In this document: positions 16,601 to 25,756 of the stretch, piece by piece | Numbering within the stretch: position 1 is the first letter of the stretch | Layout of the letters: every line of letters begins with the position of its first letter | Notes under the pieces: model-generated | Seen by the model: only the letters and a program-made list of their open reading frames with translations | Database searches by the model: none | What the model was told of the DNA's origin: nothing | Translations under genes and position numbers: made by a program | Assembly: GCA_041389725.1 (NCBI GenBank) | Contig: JAWKRG010000006.1 | Location: 1 to 64,000 of the forward strand | DNA: 64,000 bases | Origin: Polyangiaceae bacterium | GTDB taxonomy: Bacteria > Myxococcota_A > Polyangia > Polyangiales > Polyangiaceae | Direction of reading: 5' to 3'

Positions 16601-18463
16601 TCAACCCGCGAACATCTTCTTCACGGCGAATACCACGCCGGCCAAGCTCTCGCCCGCAATGACGCCGGATGCGATCACGATCAGGAAGCGGCTGGACCAA
16701 TTCGCGAAACGCCTGCTCGAGATCCAGGCGAGCACTCCCCCGAAGAAGATGGCGACGGAATAGTAGGCGGGGATCACCAGGGCCAACCCCATGCTGGACG
16801 GGCTGGGAACCCAGCGTCGGGCGGACGCAGGCAGCAGCCGCTCGGCCACGGCCAGCGCGACGCCGAGCGCACAGGCCACATAGATGGCCGAAAGGGCGCC
16901 AGGCGGCATGGTCGACAGCCCTTTCTGGAACACTTCGGCCACGGCCTTCCACTGCGCAACGGCCGGTGCTGGCCATTCCTTCGTGAGCAACATCTTCGAC
17001 GGATCGGGAACCAACACGAGGTAGGCCGCCGCGCCGGCCAGGGAGCCCGCCAGCACTCCCATGAACTGCGAAAGCGCTTGGGCTCGCGGCCACACGCCCA
17101 GACGACGCCCCGCCTGCAGGTCGTGCAGCATGTCGCCGCACTGGCTGGCAGCCCCGCCAGTCACGTTCGCAGCCATGAGATTGCTCGTGGCGTCGCCGGG
17201 GGACACGACGCCAAAGGCGAGCTGGGTCACCTTGCCCATGGGTCCCACGGGCGTGATGCCCGTCTCGCCAGCGACGCGCCCCGCCACCACCGCGAGCAAG
17301 AAGGTGAACAGCACGCCAAAGAGCGCAACCCACCAGCGAATGCCAAACAGCCCGACCTGCAGCGCGATGGATGCGAGCCCGATGCCCAGAGCCAGGCGGA
17401 GATACGTGACCCGCGACAGCTCGTAGCGCGCGGGAAGGCCAGTGGCGCCCTTCTCCCCGCCTCTCAGAGCTGCGACGAGCCCCTTCAGCATCGGCGCCGC
17501 TCCCAAAGCAAAGGACGTGAGGGAGGCGGAGACCATCAGCGCCACGCCTGGCCACAGCATCCACTTCACCATCCCGCCGAACCACATCGCGTCGGCCTTG
17601 CCTGGCTCGACGTAGCCTTGCGCCAGGAGCCAGGGCGCGACCCCCGCCCAGGCCACCACCGCCCCGAGCAAGAGGGACAAACAAGCCCGCATGCCGATCA
17701 GCGCACCGACACCGATCATCAGCAGGCTTGGGTCCAGCGCGAAGCCGAGGTTCTTCAACGTCAGACGCGACACGCCCTTCGCGCTCAAGGCGCCCGCTGC
17801 TGCAAGGCTCCCGGGAAAGCCTACCTTCTCGAGCTTGAGCAACTCCGTGGCGGAGGTCAGTGCGGCCGCGCACGCGCCGGAGAACAGAAGCGCTTTGACG
17901 CGCGCCATGGCCTCGGCGCCGCGGGCGTACATCTCGCGCAGGGTTTCGCTCGTCGCGATGCCGAACGGGAACGGAAGCCGGTCGACCTCGAGCATTTGTC
18001 GGCGAAGCCCCACGCCGACGATGATGCCCACACACGCCACACTGAACACCCAGGTCGCAAGCCACTGCCAGGCAAGGGTCTGTCCGGTCAGCATCGTCAG
18101 CGCCGGAATGGGCGCGACAAGACCGGCGCTGGAGATGCTGGCGCCAGCCGAAGCGCCCGTCTGGGCGACGGTATTCTCCGCGATTCCGAAGGGTTCTCGC
18201 TTCGCCACGCGGGTCATCACCTGCCAGAACGCAAAGCCGAGCAGCGCCGCGGTGATGCTCATGTTCGTACCCCAGCCGATCTTGAGACCGCTATAGATGT
18301 TACACAGCGAGAGCAGCGCACCGAAGCCCATGCCGGTGAGCACCGAGCGCAGGGTCAGCTGGGCAACGTCGGCGGGCAGAGGCGGCGGCAGGGACTCGTC
18401 GGCTGACACTCCGGCAGACAATACGAAGTTTGTCTTTGGCGCCAGCACTTTCGTGCCCGCCAC
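16601..18463 (-). CDS. OPT family oligopeptide/metal-chelate transporter
   Basis: The 620-residue membrane protein has about 14 or more hydrophobic segments. The first part, LTLRSVLTGMGFGALLSLCNIYSGLKIGWGTNMSI in position 35-70, is typical of the prokaryotic OPT family, as are the central GETGITPVGPMGKVTQLAFG and MAANVTGGAASQCGDMLHDL. OPT proteins import peptides or metal complexes with protons. Length is normal. It is divergent from the pseudouridine synthase gene, with 51 bp between. Substrate unknown. Confidence 0.92.
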   Translation of the reverse strand: MAGTKVLAPKTNFVLSAGVSADESLPPPLPADVAQLTLRSVLTGMGFGALLSLCNIYSGLKIGWGTNMSITAALLGFAFWQVMTRVAKREPFGIAENTVAQTGASAGASISSAGLVAPIPALTMLTGQTLAWQWLATWVFSVACVGIIVGVGLRRQMLEVDRLPFPFGIATSETLREMYARGAEAMARVKALLFSGACAAALTSATELLKLEKVGFPGSLAAAGALSAKGVSRLTLKNLGFALDPSLLMIGVGALIGMRACLSLLLGAVVAWAGVAPWLLAQGYVEPGKADAMWFGGMVKWMLWPGVALMVSASLTSFALGAAPMLKGLVAALRGGEKGATGLPARYELSRVTYLRLALGIGLASIALQVGLFGIRWWVALFGVLFTFLLAVVAGRVAGETGITPVGPMGKVTQLAFGVVSPGDATSNLMAANVTGGAASQCGDMLHDLQAGRRLGVWPRAQALSQFMGVLAGSLAGAAAYLVLVPDPSKMLLTKEWPAPAVAQWKAVAEVFQKGLSTMPPGALSAIYVACALGVALAVAERLLPASARRWVPSPSSMGLALVIPAYYSVAIFFGGVLAWISSRRFANWSSRFLIVIASGVIAGESLAGVVFAVKKMFAG

Positions 18464-18514
18464 AGCCGCCTCCGCTAGTGTGCTGCCGACTCGATTCGCA
18501 CTAGGCTCTCAGCC

Positions 18515-19435
18515 GTGAGTCAACCCCCGCTGCGGGACCTGACCTTCGTGGTCGAAGCGGCTGCGCAGCCACTGGACCGCATTCTGCGAGATCATCTCAC
18601 TGGCTCGAGCTGGGCGCAGGTGCGACGTTTGATCGAGAGCGGCAAGGTCAGCCTCGACGGCCTGGTAGTCACGGATCCTCGCGTGTGTCCCAGGACGGGA
18701 CAGACCCTGGAGCTGAGGCTGCGCACACCGAAGCGCGCGAGCGCGCGCGCTTTTCCGGTGGAGATCTTGTACCTGGATGCCGCCGTCGTGGTGGTCGACA
18801 AGCCCGCGGGCCTCTCGACGGTTCCCTACGAAGATCAAGAACCGACGTCACTGACGGAGATCGTCCGGCAAGAGCTGTTTCGACGCAGCAAGGGCGGTGT
18901 TCCGCCCCTGGGCGTGGTGCAGCGCTTGGACAAGTTCACCAGCGGATGCATGGTGCTCGCGCGCTCCGTGAGTGCGAAGCGCGAGCTGCAGAGTCAATTC
19001 CGCGCGCACACGGTAGACCGGCGCTACTTGGCCATCGTCAGCGGCGCGATGCGGAGCCAGACGCTTCGCTCGCGGTTGATTCGCGACCGGGGGGACGGCC
19101 GCCGCGGTTCTGCGTCCGACGCGCGCAGCGGGCAGCTGGCGATCACCCATGTGCGGGCGTTGGAATACCTCGACGACGCCACGCTGATCGAGTGCCGGCT
19201 CGAGACGGGCCGCACTCACCAAATCCGCATTCACTGCGCCGAAGCCGGGCATCCCCTACTGGGCGAGAAAGTCTACGCTCCTGCTGCTAGTGCTGGCGAT
19301 CTGCGCCAGCAACTGCACGCGGCCGAACTCGGGTTCCGTCACCCGCACACCCATCGGCTTCTTTCGTTCAGCGTTCCGTTGCCGGAGGACATGAACGCGA
19401 CCTTGACGCGGCTCAGGGCTTCCCGTCGATCCTGA
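18515..19435 (+). CDS. RluA family pseudouridine synthase
   Basis: The 306-residue protein starts at GTG 18515. An S4-like RNA-binding part at the N-terminus (LDRILRDHLTGSSWAQVRRLI, ESGKVSLDG) precedes the catalytic domain with the active-site aspartate in VQRLDKFTSGCMVLARS, followed by DRRYLAIVSG and ETGRTHQIRIHCAEAGHPLLGE. It would isomerise specific uridines in rRNA or tRNA. The last 23 bp overlap the end of the convergent PilZ-domain gene. The exact RNA target cannot be told among the RluA/RluC/RluD types. Confidence 0.92.
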   Translation: MSQPPLRDLTFVVEAAAQPLDRILRDHLTGSSWAQVRRLIESGKVSLDGLVVTDPRVCPRTGQTLELRLRTPKRASARAFPVEILYLDAAVVVVDKPAGLSTVPYEDQEPTSLTEIVRQELFRRSKGGVPPLGVVQRLDKFTSGCMVLARSVSAKRELQSQFRAHTVDRRYLAIVSGAMRSQTLRSRLIRDRGDGRRGSASDARSGQLAITHVRALEYLDDATLIECRLETGRTHQIRIHCAEAGHPLLGEKVYAPAASAGDLRQQLHAAELGFRHPHTHRLLSFSVPLPEDMNATLTRLRASRRS

Positions 19436-21542
19436 CGCGGGTGACCGCGCGGCACTTGACGTCCACGGTCTGGCCTTCGCTCACCCAGCTTGGCGGCTCG
19501 CCCTCACCAAGGCGAACGTACTTCAAGCCGCAACTCGACAAGTTCTTCGCATTGGTGCGCCCCACTTTGAAACCCGTGGCGTACACGTCAGCCTGTCTGG
19601 ACGACTCGACGACCAAGTAGCCCTGGGACCAGTTGAGCTTGCTGCCATCGTCGCCATCGTCGGCGACGGGCGCCGATGCGTTCGCAGCGGCTGCGCCACT
19701 CGCGCTCGGCGCCGCAGCGTCTCCGCTGCTCTCGGGCTCGGCGCCGTCACCTCCGGGCGCGACCCCGGCCGACGGCGTCGCGGTCTCGTTCTGCATCTGA
19801 GCGGCGCTCGCCATTTGGGGAGCTGCACTCGCCCGCTCATCCGCTGCGCGGGCGCTGAGCCACTCGTAACCCCAGAAGCCGGCGGCCAGAAGCGAGCCGA
19901 TACCGAGGCCCCAACCCACCAGACCCTTCCAATTCGAAGTTGGTACCCCCGCGGGTTTTTCGTCGTCGCCGAGAGCAAAAGAGGCAGAATTTCCGTCCGC
20001 GGGCGGAACCCACGCCGCACGCCCAGGCCCAGGCACCGAGGCAGGCGGTGGGGAAGCATCCGCCGACGCTCGCGCGGCAATCGGCTCAGGCAGCGCGGGC
20101 GCGGCCTCGACGCGAAGGACTTCTTCCACGGCTGGTGCAGCCTCGCCTGCCGCTGCGTGCACGGCCTCGACTTCCTGCTGACGCTGGTGGGCTTCGCCGT
20201 CGCTACCATCGAGCTCACTGCGAGTGGTCGCAGCGGGCGCCGAGTCGGGGACCCGCGCTGCCGGCTTCTGGGGCGTGGTGGGCTCGGGTCGCGGAGGCTC
20301 CGGCGCCCCCGGGCGTGGTGGCGTGGGCTTGCCCGCGGCAGCCCCCGGCGGACCGTCCTCGGCGTCGCGCACCGCGACCCCCAGCGGAGCCGACAGCGCG
20401 ACCAGCTCGGGCAGGTTCTTCGGAATCGTGATCGACGGCGCGCTCGTCCTAGGCGTCTCGATCAGGGTGTGGAAGCCGTCGAGGAACTGCTGGTGATCAT
20501 CCCCTAGCCCACCTCGCACTTCCACGCCGAAGCCGGGCGGCGCGGCCGCCATGCTGGCCAGATCGAATCCACGTCGCCAGGCGATACGCCCGCTCAGGCG
20601 CACCCGTCGCTTCTGACGCGGGGGCCTCAGCTCGAGCCAGACCTCGTCTTCCGAGGGCGCCAGCAGCGTGCGCACGAAGAGGCCACCGGCGCTGATGTTG
20701 TAGGTGAGCCCGAGCTCGTCGTCGTCCGCGCCGGCACCTCGAAACCAAACGCAGGTGCCGTAGAGCATGCGCGGGCTTTGCCGCGCGGCCTTGTCGGCGC
20801 CGCTGAGCATCTCGTTGGAGGAGAAAAGCACGCTCTCAGGAGGCAAGTAGGCCCCCATCACACTGGTGCGCTCGAGACCCTCGAGCCGTTCCCGCACCTC
20901 AGTGATGTCCATGCGCGGTGCGGTCACGACCCACACCGCATCGCAGCCCGAGCGCCGTGACGTGTCGATCATCTCGCGGTCCACTCCGAGCTCGGCAGCC
21001 GCCACGATCAGCCGAACGTCCTTCTGCTGGGAGAAGAAGCGCAAGGCCACGTCGTCCAGAGCCAGCTTCACGTCGTAGCCGGCGTTGCTCAGCACGCGAG
21101 CAAAGACCGCGCCGCGGGCGCGGTCCTTGTCGCAAACCACGGCGCGACCTCTGGAATTCGTCGAACTCCCGGGCGCACCCAGGGGAAGCGACTTCAAGCG
21201 GGACAGCAACGACCCGTTGCGCTCCGCCGGAATCACGTCGTCCGCACCCATCGAGTACAGCTTCTCGACGAACACGTCACTGATGTCGCTCGTCAGCGCG
21301 ATCAGCGGCACGCCCGAGAGGGTCGTACGCGAACGCACCTTTTCACAGAGCTTGTCCGCCCGAGCGACGCGGGTGTCGAAGGTGACCAGGGCGGGCTCGT
21401 TGTGCTCCAGCCACGAAAGCGCAGCTGGCGTCGTTTCTACGTTGGCGAGATCCAACTTCGACGCCTGCGCCATGGCGGTCAGGCTGCGACGCCGGTCGGC
21501 GTCGAGCTTGCCAAGAAACAACAGATGGGCGAAGCGCGCCAC
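19413..21542 (-). CDS. PilZ-domain protein with two degenerate receiver-like domains and a membrane anchor
   Basis: This 709-residue protein begins with two receiver-like stretches (about 1-120 and 130-235). The first keeps LIALTSDISDVFVEKLYSMGADDVIP but the phosphoacceptor Asp context is TFDTRV; the second ends VWVVTAPRMDITEV. A PilZ domain follows (about 250-370; RMLYGTCVWFRG, YNISAGGLFVRT, RLSGRIAWRR) that may bind c-di-GMP, although the usual RxxxR is not clean. Next come a Pro/Ala/Glu-rich linker, one transmembrane helix (GLVGWGLGIGSLLAAGFWGY) and a C-terminal periplasmic piece. Such PilZ proteins are common in myxobacteria and link second-messenger signals to motility or envelope behaviour. 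Confidence 0.8.
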   Translation of the reverse strand: MARFAHLLFLGKLDADRRRSLTAMAQASKLDLANVETTPAALSWLEHNEPALVTFDTRVARADKLCEKVRSRTTLSGVPLIALTSDISDVFVEKLYSMGADDVIPAERNGSLLSRLKSLPLGAPGSSTNSRGRAVVCDKDRARGAVFARVLSNAGYDVKLALDDVALRFFSQQKDVRLIVAAAELGVDREMIDTSRRSGCDAVWVVTAPRMDITEVRERLEGLERTSVMGAYLPPESVLFSSNEMLSGADKAARQSPRMLYGTCVWFRGAGADDDELGLTYNISAGGLFVRTLLAPSEDEVWLELRPPRQKRRVRLSGRIAWRRGFDLASMAAAPPGFGVEVRGGLGDDHQQFLDGFHTLIETPRTSAPSITIPKNLPELVALSAPLGVAVRDAEDGPPGAAAGKPTPPRPGAPEPPRPEPTTPQKPAARVPDSAPAATTRSELDGSDGEAHQRQQEVEAVHAAAGEAAPAVEEVLRVEAAPALPEPIAARASADASPPPASVPGPGRAAWVPPADGNSASFALGDDEKPAGVPTSNWKGLVGWGLGIGSLLAAGFWGYEWLSARAADERASAAPQMASAAQMQNETATPSAGVAPGGDGAEPESSGDAAAPSASGAAAANASAPVADDGDDGSKLNWSQGYLVVESSRQADVYATGFKVGRTNAKNLSSCGLKYVRLGEGEPPSWVSEGQTVDVKCRAVTRVRIDGKP

Positions 21543-21608
21543 GGGTGCATGCTAGTGCCCCCATCCCGAAGTCACAATCCGTTGGCCGTGGAAGCACAAA
21601 ACCGAAAA

Positions 21609-21630
21609 CGGCCGGTGGATAGACCGGCCG
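21609..21630 (-). terminator. Rho-independent terminator for tRNA-Gly
   Basis: A perfect 8-bp stem (CGGCCGGT / ACCGGCCG) with a 6-base loop lies 10 bases downstream of the tRNA-Gly gene on the minus strand and is followed by TTTTCGGTTTT. Confidence 0.8.
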
Positions 21631-21640
21631 CTTCATTCGG

Positions 21641-21713
21641 AGCGGGACACGAGGTTCGAACTCGCGACCCCAAGCTTGGGAAGCTTGTGCTCTACCAGCT
21701 GAGCTAGTCCCGC
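21641..21713 (-). tRNA. tRNA-Gly (anticodon CCC)
   Basis: A full cloverleaf can be drawn: acceptor GCGGGAC/GTCCCGC, D-stem GCTC/GAGC, anticodon stem CAAGC/GCTTG around loop TTCCCAA (anticodon CCC), T-arm with TTCGAAC, and discriminator T as usual for bacterial glycine tRNA. The 3' CCA is not encoded. It reads Gly GGG codons and is the only gene in this transcript. Confidence 0.95.
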
Positions 21714-21806
21714 AAGAGACCTTCGGAGCATACTTCCGCCCGACAGGCCGTCAACTCCCTGCGGCGCTTGACCCCACCGCCACCCCGGCGCTAGAAAGCT
21801 GGCGCC

Positions 21807-22058
21807 TTGAAAACCGCAGAGATCCATTCGTCGTGTGAGTGTCAGGCCCGATTGAGCGCCGAGTTGGACGAAGCGCGGCAGGTGACCCGTGGCTGGGCTC
21901 GAGATCGCCGGCGGCGACTCGAAAAGCCCGCACCGGCTCACAGCATCGGGGCGGACGCCGAGCGCTTCGACGTGGCTTGGTTCTGCCCCTTCTGCGTGCG
22001 CAACACGCTGCGCTCTTTCGACGCGGCCGGGCTCGCCTGGCGCGAACCAGCAGGCTGA
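21807..22058 (+). CDS. Small hypothetical protein with two Cys pairs
   Basis: The frame has 83 codons from a TTG (MKTAEIHSSCECQARL). Two short Cys clusters, CEC near residue 10 and CPFC near 60 (AWFCPFCVRN), could bind a metal. The middle is Arg/Glu-rich and probably helical. No family is recognised, the start codon is weak and no clear ribosome site is present, so it may not be translated. It converges with the next small gene 3 bp away. Confidence 0.4.
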   Translation: MKTAEIHSSCECQARLSAELDEARQVTRGWARDRRRRLEKPAPAHSIGADAERFDVAWFCPFCVRNTLRSFDAAGLAWREPAG

Positions 22059-22061
22059 CGC

Positions 22062-22397
22062 TCAGGCCGCGGCGAGGCGCACCGTGGCGTCACCGCGCTC
22101 GACGCGCGCGAGGAGCGCCAAGGTCACGGCGACTCGCGCGTCATCCCGCCGACGCTGACGTAGCCATAGCGCTTGGCGCAGCGCCCGCGTTGCTTCGTCT
22201 CGGATCCCGGCGCGCATGCATTGAACCGCGTAGAGCGTCCATAGCTTGGCGCTGCCGCTCTCGCGATAGCACGCCTCCCGCAGCGTGAGCATTGCGCGCC
22301 GATGTTCGCCACGGCGTCGATGCCGCCACGCGCGTCCGAGCAGCCCCGGCGCGACGGGGCGGCTTTCCAACTGGGTACATCGTTTGCGGCGGCGCAT
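22062..22397 (-). CDS. Small Arg-rich helical-repeat protein of unknown function
   Basis: The start ATG at 22397 has a good ribosome site (GAGGGGAG) and gives 111 residues. The first 30 are very basic (MRRRKRCTQLE, WRHRRRGEHRR); the rest reads like two TPR-type helix pairs (AMLTLREACYRESGSAKLW, then CMRAGIRDEATRALRQALWL). No signal peptide. No enzyme motif is seen. It may be a small adaptor or nucleic-acid-binding protein, but this is inference. Confidence 0.5.
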   Translation of the reverse strand: MRRRKRCTQLESRPVAPGLLGRAWRHRRRGEHRRAMLTLREACYRESGSAKLWTLYAVQCMRAGIRDEATRALRQALWLRQRRRDDARVAVTLALLARVERGDATVRLAAA

Positions 22398-22684
22398 GAC
22401 TCGTCTCCCCTCGACGTTCGACACTCCCGATCGATCTTCCCGTTGCCTGACACGACTTCGCGCAGCGGGAAAAGTTCTTGGCAGCTCCAACCCGAGGTTC
22501 GATTCCTGTCTCTGCAGTTCGCATGCCAACACCCGGACGGTGCTTCACTTGCAGGAAACCAGGCTTCCGTGCGCTCGCGGGTGTGACAGCGGCGTCAGGA
22601 CCCCAAGGTGGGCGTCGGGCCTACATACGACGGTGAGCGCGGAGCGCTGTCGGCAATCGTGATGGGAATTGCCGTCTCAGGACG

Positions 22685-23824
22685 CTAGATGCAGGCCTGA
22701 TAGAGCGCGCGCATGTCCTGGGCTGAGACCGGACGCGGATTGTCACGATGACACGCGTCTTCCATCGCGAGGGCGGTCAGCCGATCTAGATCGGGATCTG
22801 CAACGCCAGCGGCGCGCAAGGAACCGGGTAGGCCCCACTGCTGGCGCAACCCTCGCAATCGCGCTGCTGCCGCACCGGGCTCGGCGTCTCCGCCCAGAAG
22901 CAGCGAGAGATGCAGCACGCGCTCGAGCACTTCTGCTTCGTTGAACTCGATGACCGCGGGCAAACACAGCGCGTTCGCAAGGCCGTGATGCAGGCCGTGC
23001 TCGCTGGACAGCGGATGCGCGAGGCTGTGACACGCTCCCAGCCCCTTCTGAAACGCCACGGCGCCCATCATCGCGGCTTTCATCATGCCTCCGCGAGCGT
23101 CCAAATCTGCGGGTTCTTCCAGGGCACGGGGCAAGTGTTTCGCCACCAAGTCCACACCCGCAACGGCGATGGCATCCGCCATGGGATGGTCGCCTCTTGC
23201 CATGTAGGCCTCCGCGCAGTGAGTCAGCGCGTCGAAGCCCGTGGCCGCTGTCACGCTCGCAGGCATGGTCTTGGTCAGCTCTGGATCGAGGATCGCCACC
23301 CGAGGCAACATCGACGGATGGAAGACCACCGTCTTCCTTCCTGACGAAGCGACGGTGAGCACGGCGGCGCGGCCTACCTCGCTTCCGGTCCCACTCGTCG
23401 TCGGCAACGCGATCACCGGGGGCAGCACTGCCGGGACGAACTGACCTCCCCCGGCGGCATCGTCCAGCTCTTCCCAGGAGCGATCCGTACGCGCCCGCAC
23501 CGCCACGAGCTTGGCCGCATCGAGGGGCGACCCGCCGCCGAGCGCGACCAGCCCTTCGGCGTCCGCACTGCGGAACGCCTCGGCCCCCGCCTCGATTTCC
23601 GCCTCCGTCGGGTTGCTGGAGATCCCATCGAAGACAGCAACCTTCACCGCAGCACGCTTCAAGCTGTTCTCCACGGGCGCAGCGAGTCCAGCCGCCACTA
23701 CACCGCGATCGGTCACCAGCAATACTCGCGAGAGCCCAAGGCGCTCGCATTCCGCAGCGACGGTCGCCGCGGCGCCCGCGCCAAAGGCGATCTTGGTGGG
23801 AAAACTCCAGGTACTGATGGTCAT
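22685..23824 (-). CDS. Iron-containing alcohol dehydrogenase
   Basis: This 379-residue protein belongs to the Fe-ADH family, cytoplasmic NAD(P)-dependent oxidoreductases using Fe2+ or another divalent metal. Evidence: FGAGAAATVAAECERLG at the start, VALGGGSPLDAAKLVAV (coenzyme loop), LPTTSGTGSEVGRAAVLTV, and the metal-binding His residues in GLGACHSLAHPLSSEHGLHHGLANAL. It lies 15 bp downstream of the glutamine-synthetase-like gene, same strand, so the two likely share a transcript. Together they suggest catabolism of an amino alcohol or amine, but this is inference. Confidence 0.93.
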   Translation of the reverse strand: MTISTWSFPTKIAFGAGAAATVAAECERLGLSRVLLVTDRGVVAAGLAAPVENSLKRAAVKVAVFDGISSNPTEAEIEAGAEAFRSADAEGLVALGGGSPLDAAKLVAVRARTDRSWEELDDAAGGGQFVPAVLPPVIALPTTSGTGSEVGRAAVLTVASSGRKTVVFHPSMLPRVAILDPELTKTMPASVTAATGFDALTHCAEAYMARGDHPMADAIAVAGVDLVAKHLPRALEEPADLDARGGMMKAAMMGAVAFQKGLGACHSLAHPLSSEHGLHHGLANALCLPAVIEFNEAEVLERVLHLSLLLGGDAEPGAAAARLRGLRQQWGLPGSLRAAGVADPDLDRLTALAMEDACHRDNPRPVSAQDMRALYQACI

Positions 23825-23839
23825 GTTGGCTCCTGCAGC

Positions 23840-25222
23840 TCAGATCGACTCGAAGTAACGGGACAACTCCCAATCCGTGACGGCTCGCTCGTAGCAGCGC
23901 ACCTCCCAATCGCGGGTGCGTGCGTAGTGATCCACGAACTCGGCGCCGAACAGCTCACGCGCCGCCTTGCTTTGCTCGAAGACGCGAGTGGCCTCGGCCA
24001 AGCTGGTCGGCAACCGCTGCGGCCCATCGCTGCCTGCGTCCCCTTCACTAGCTGCGGGCGGCTCGAGCTTGCGTTCGATGCCCCACAAGCCCGCCCCCAA
24101 GCACGCTGCCATCGCGACGTAGGGATTGATGTCCGCCGCGGTCTGCCGATACTCGACGCGCGCGCCGCTCGCGCTGTCGAGATCGATCACCCGGATGGCG
24201 CAAGTGCGGTTGTCTACTCCCCAAGACGCGACCAGCGGCGCCCACACGCCGGGAACGTAGCGTTTGTAGCTGTTGATGGTCGGCGAGTACATGACCGTGA
24301 GCTCACGCATCAACGCCATCTGTCCCCCGATGTAGTGGCGCATCGTCTTTGACATGCCGCGCTTGCCGTCGTGGAAGACGTTCTTGCCCGCCCGCCACAA
24401 GGACTGATGCAAGTGCCCGCTCGACCCGGGCAAGTTCGGATTCCACTTGGCCATGAACGTCACGGATAGACCGTGTCGGTGCGCGATCTGTTTGACTGCG
24501 GTCTTGAACAACGCGGCCTTGTCTGCGGCACGCAGCACTTCGTCATGCAGGATCGCCGCTTCGTAGACTCCGGGCCCGGTCTCCGTGTGCAGGCCCTCCA
24601 GGGGAATGTCGTAGGCGGCCAACTCGTGCATCAGATCGCGCATCAGCTCGGCGTCTTGCCCCGCGCGCAGCCATGAATAGCCGAACATGCCAGGATCCAG
24701 CGGAGTGAGCTGGCGGAAGCCCTTGTCGTGCAGGGACTGGCGCGTCTCGCGGAAGAAGAAGAACTCGAACTCTGCGGAGAACCGCGGGCGATAGCCCTGG
24801 GAGTCCGCTCTCGCGGTCACCCTCTTGAGCAACGACCGTGGACACGCGGGATGGGGCCCGCCGTCGCGAGTCTGGAAATCTGCCAAGTAGGCCACGACCC
24901 CTGGCTCCCACGGCAGCATGCGTCGCGTCGTTGGATCCAAGGTGGCGTGGGCATCCGGGTAGCCCGTGTGCCAACCGGTCACCTTGGAGTTGTCGTAGAG
25001 CACGTCGCCGATGTCCCAGCCGAACACCACGTCGCAAAACCCAAAGCCCTTGTCGAGCGCGGCGGCGAGCTTGTCCAAGCTGATGTATTTGCCGCGAAGC
25101 ACTCCATCGATGTCGAAGCCCCCGACTTTGGCGCGCGTCACACCGGCGCGCGCCAACTCCGTCAGTAGCGTCGAGGCCTTGCTCGCCTTGCTTCGTGTCG
25201 CCGCCTTCTTGCGCCCAGCCAT
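23840..25222 (-). CDS. Glutamine synthetase family protein (GlnA-like ligase)
   Basis: The protein has 460 residues. After a Lys/Ala-rich leader (about 20 residues) come the N-terminal GS domain (VGGFDIDGVLRGKYI) and the catalytic barrel with metal and substrate motifs SAEFEFFFFRE, ETGPGVYEAAI, NPNLPGSSGHLHQSLW, NSYKRYVPGVWAP and the basic RVIDL segment. The overall look is of the gamma-glutamyl-amine ligases (PuuA-like) rather than housekeeping GlnA; no typical Tyr adenylylation site is visible. It would use ATP to join glutamate to ammonia or an amine. Operon with the Fe-dependent alcohol dehydrogenase. Confidence 0.85.
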   Translation of the reverse strand: MAGRKKAATRSKASKASTLLTELARAGVTRAKVGGFDIDGVLRGKYISLDKLAAALDKGFGFCDVVFGWDIGDVLYDNSKVTGWHTGYPDAHATLDPTTRRMLPWEPGVVAYLADFQTRDGGPHPACPRSLLKRVTARADSQGYRPRFSAEFEFFFFRETRQSLHDKGFRQLTPLDPGMFGYSWLRAGQDAELMRDLMHELAAYDIPLEGLHTETGPGVYEAAILHDEVLRAADKAALFKTAVKQIAHRHGLSVTFMAKWNPNLPGSSGHLHQSLWRAGKNVFHDGKRGMSKTMRHYIGGQMALMRELTVMYSPTINSYKRYVPGVWAPLVASWGVDNRTCAIRVIDLDSASGARVEYRQTAADINPYVAMAACLGAGLWGIERKLEPPAASEGDAGSDGPQRLPTSLAEATRVFEQSKAARELFGAEFVDHYARTRDWEVRCYERAVTDWELSRYFESI

Positions 25223-25263
25223 GCCCGTGGCATAGCCAAGGGTGGCCGCGACAGCAATCCGTC

Positions 25264-25686
25264 TCAGGCGTCGAACAGCTCGTGCAGCCGTTGGGCGATC
25301 ACGTCGATGGAATACGGCTTGGGCACGTAGCCCACGACCAGGGGATGGCGCCGAAGGGCTTCCGGGACGTCGTCTTCCGCCAACCCGCTGGTGAGCAGAA
25401 CGCGCACGTCCTCGGCGTGCTCTTGGAGAAAGTCCAAGAGATCGGCGCTGGACTCCCCTGGCAAGTTGACGTCGAGCACCATGGCTTGCACAGCCTCGGT
25501 CACGATCCGCTTGCGCGCCGACGAGGCATCCGTTGCCGACGAGGTCTCGAACCCGTGGGACTCGAGTAGCTGCGCGCTCAGCGTGGCCAAACGCGCTTCG
25601 TCATCGCAAATCAAAACGTGCACGGGCCCGAGCGCTGGTGAGCGACGGGAATGGTGCTGCAACGGAGGACGCGCTACGAACGTCAA
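25264..25686 (-). CDS. Single-domain response regulator
   Basis: A CheY-like receiver: VHVLICDDEARLATLSAQLLE with the acidic pair, the phosphoacceptor Asp in AMVLDVNLPG, Ser/Thr switch in VLLTSGLAEDD and Lys in YVPKPYS. No output domain follows. The start is uncertain. A TTG at 25686 behind AGGAGAGG gives 140 residues, while a GTG at 25623 lies exactly at the domain start but lacks a ribosome site. It may be a phosphorelay intermediate; no kinase gene is next to it. Confidence 0.85.
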   Translation of the reverse strand: MTFVARPPLQHHSRRSPALGPVHVLICDDEARLATLSAQLLESHGFETSSATDASSARKRIVTEAVQAMVLDVNLPGESSADLLDFLQEHAEDVRVLLTSGLAEDDVPEALRRHPLVVGYVPKPYSIDVIAQRLHELFDA

Positions 25687-25756
25687 TGACCCCTCTCCTG
25701 AAGCCAAGGCTACTCTAGATCGCCGACGCCTACCACTGCCGAACGCTGGCGGGCCA

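Noticed and set aside
22470..22525. tRNA-like T-arm (GGTTCGATTCC followed by an acceptor-like stretch)
   Set aside because: Only the T-loop fits. The T-stem has mismatches at two outer pairs and no D-arm or anticodon arm can be drawn upstream. It may be a remnant, but this is not supported enough to call.
22398..22684. 287-bp gap between the small Arg-rich gene and the Fe-alcohol dehydrogenase
   Set aside because: Apart from the tRNA-like fragment and a weak inverted repeat near 22440-22470 nothing could be identified.
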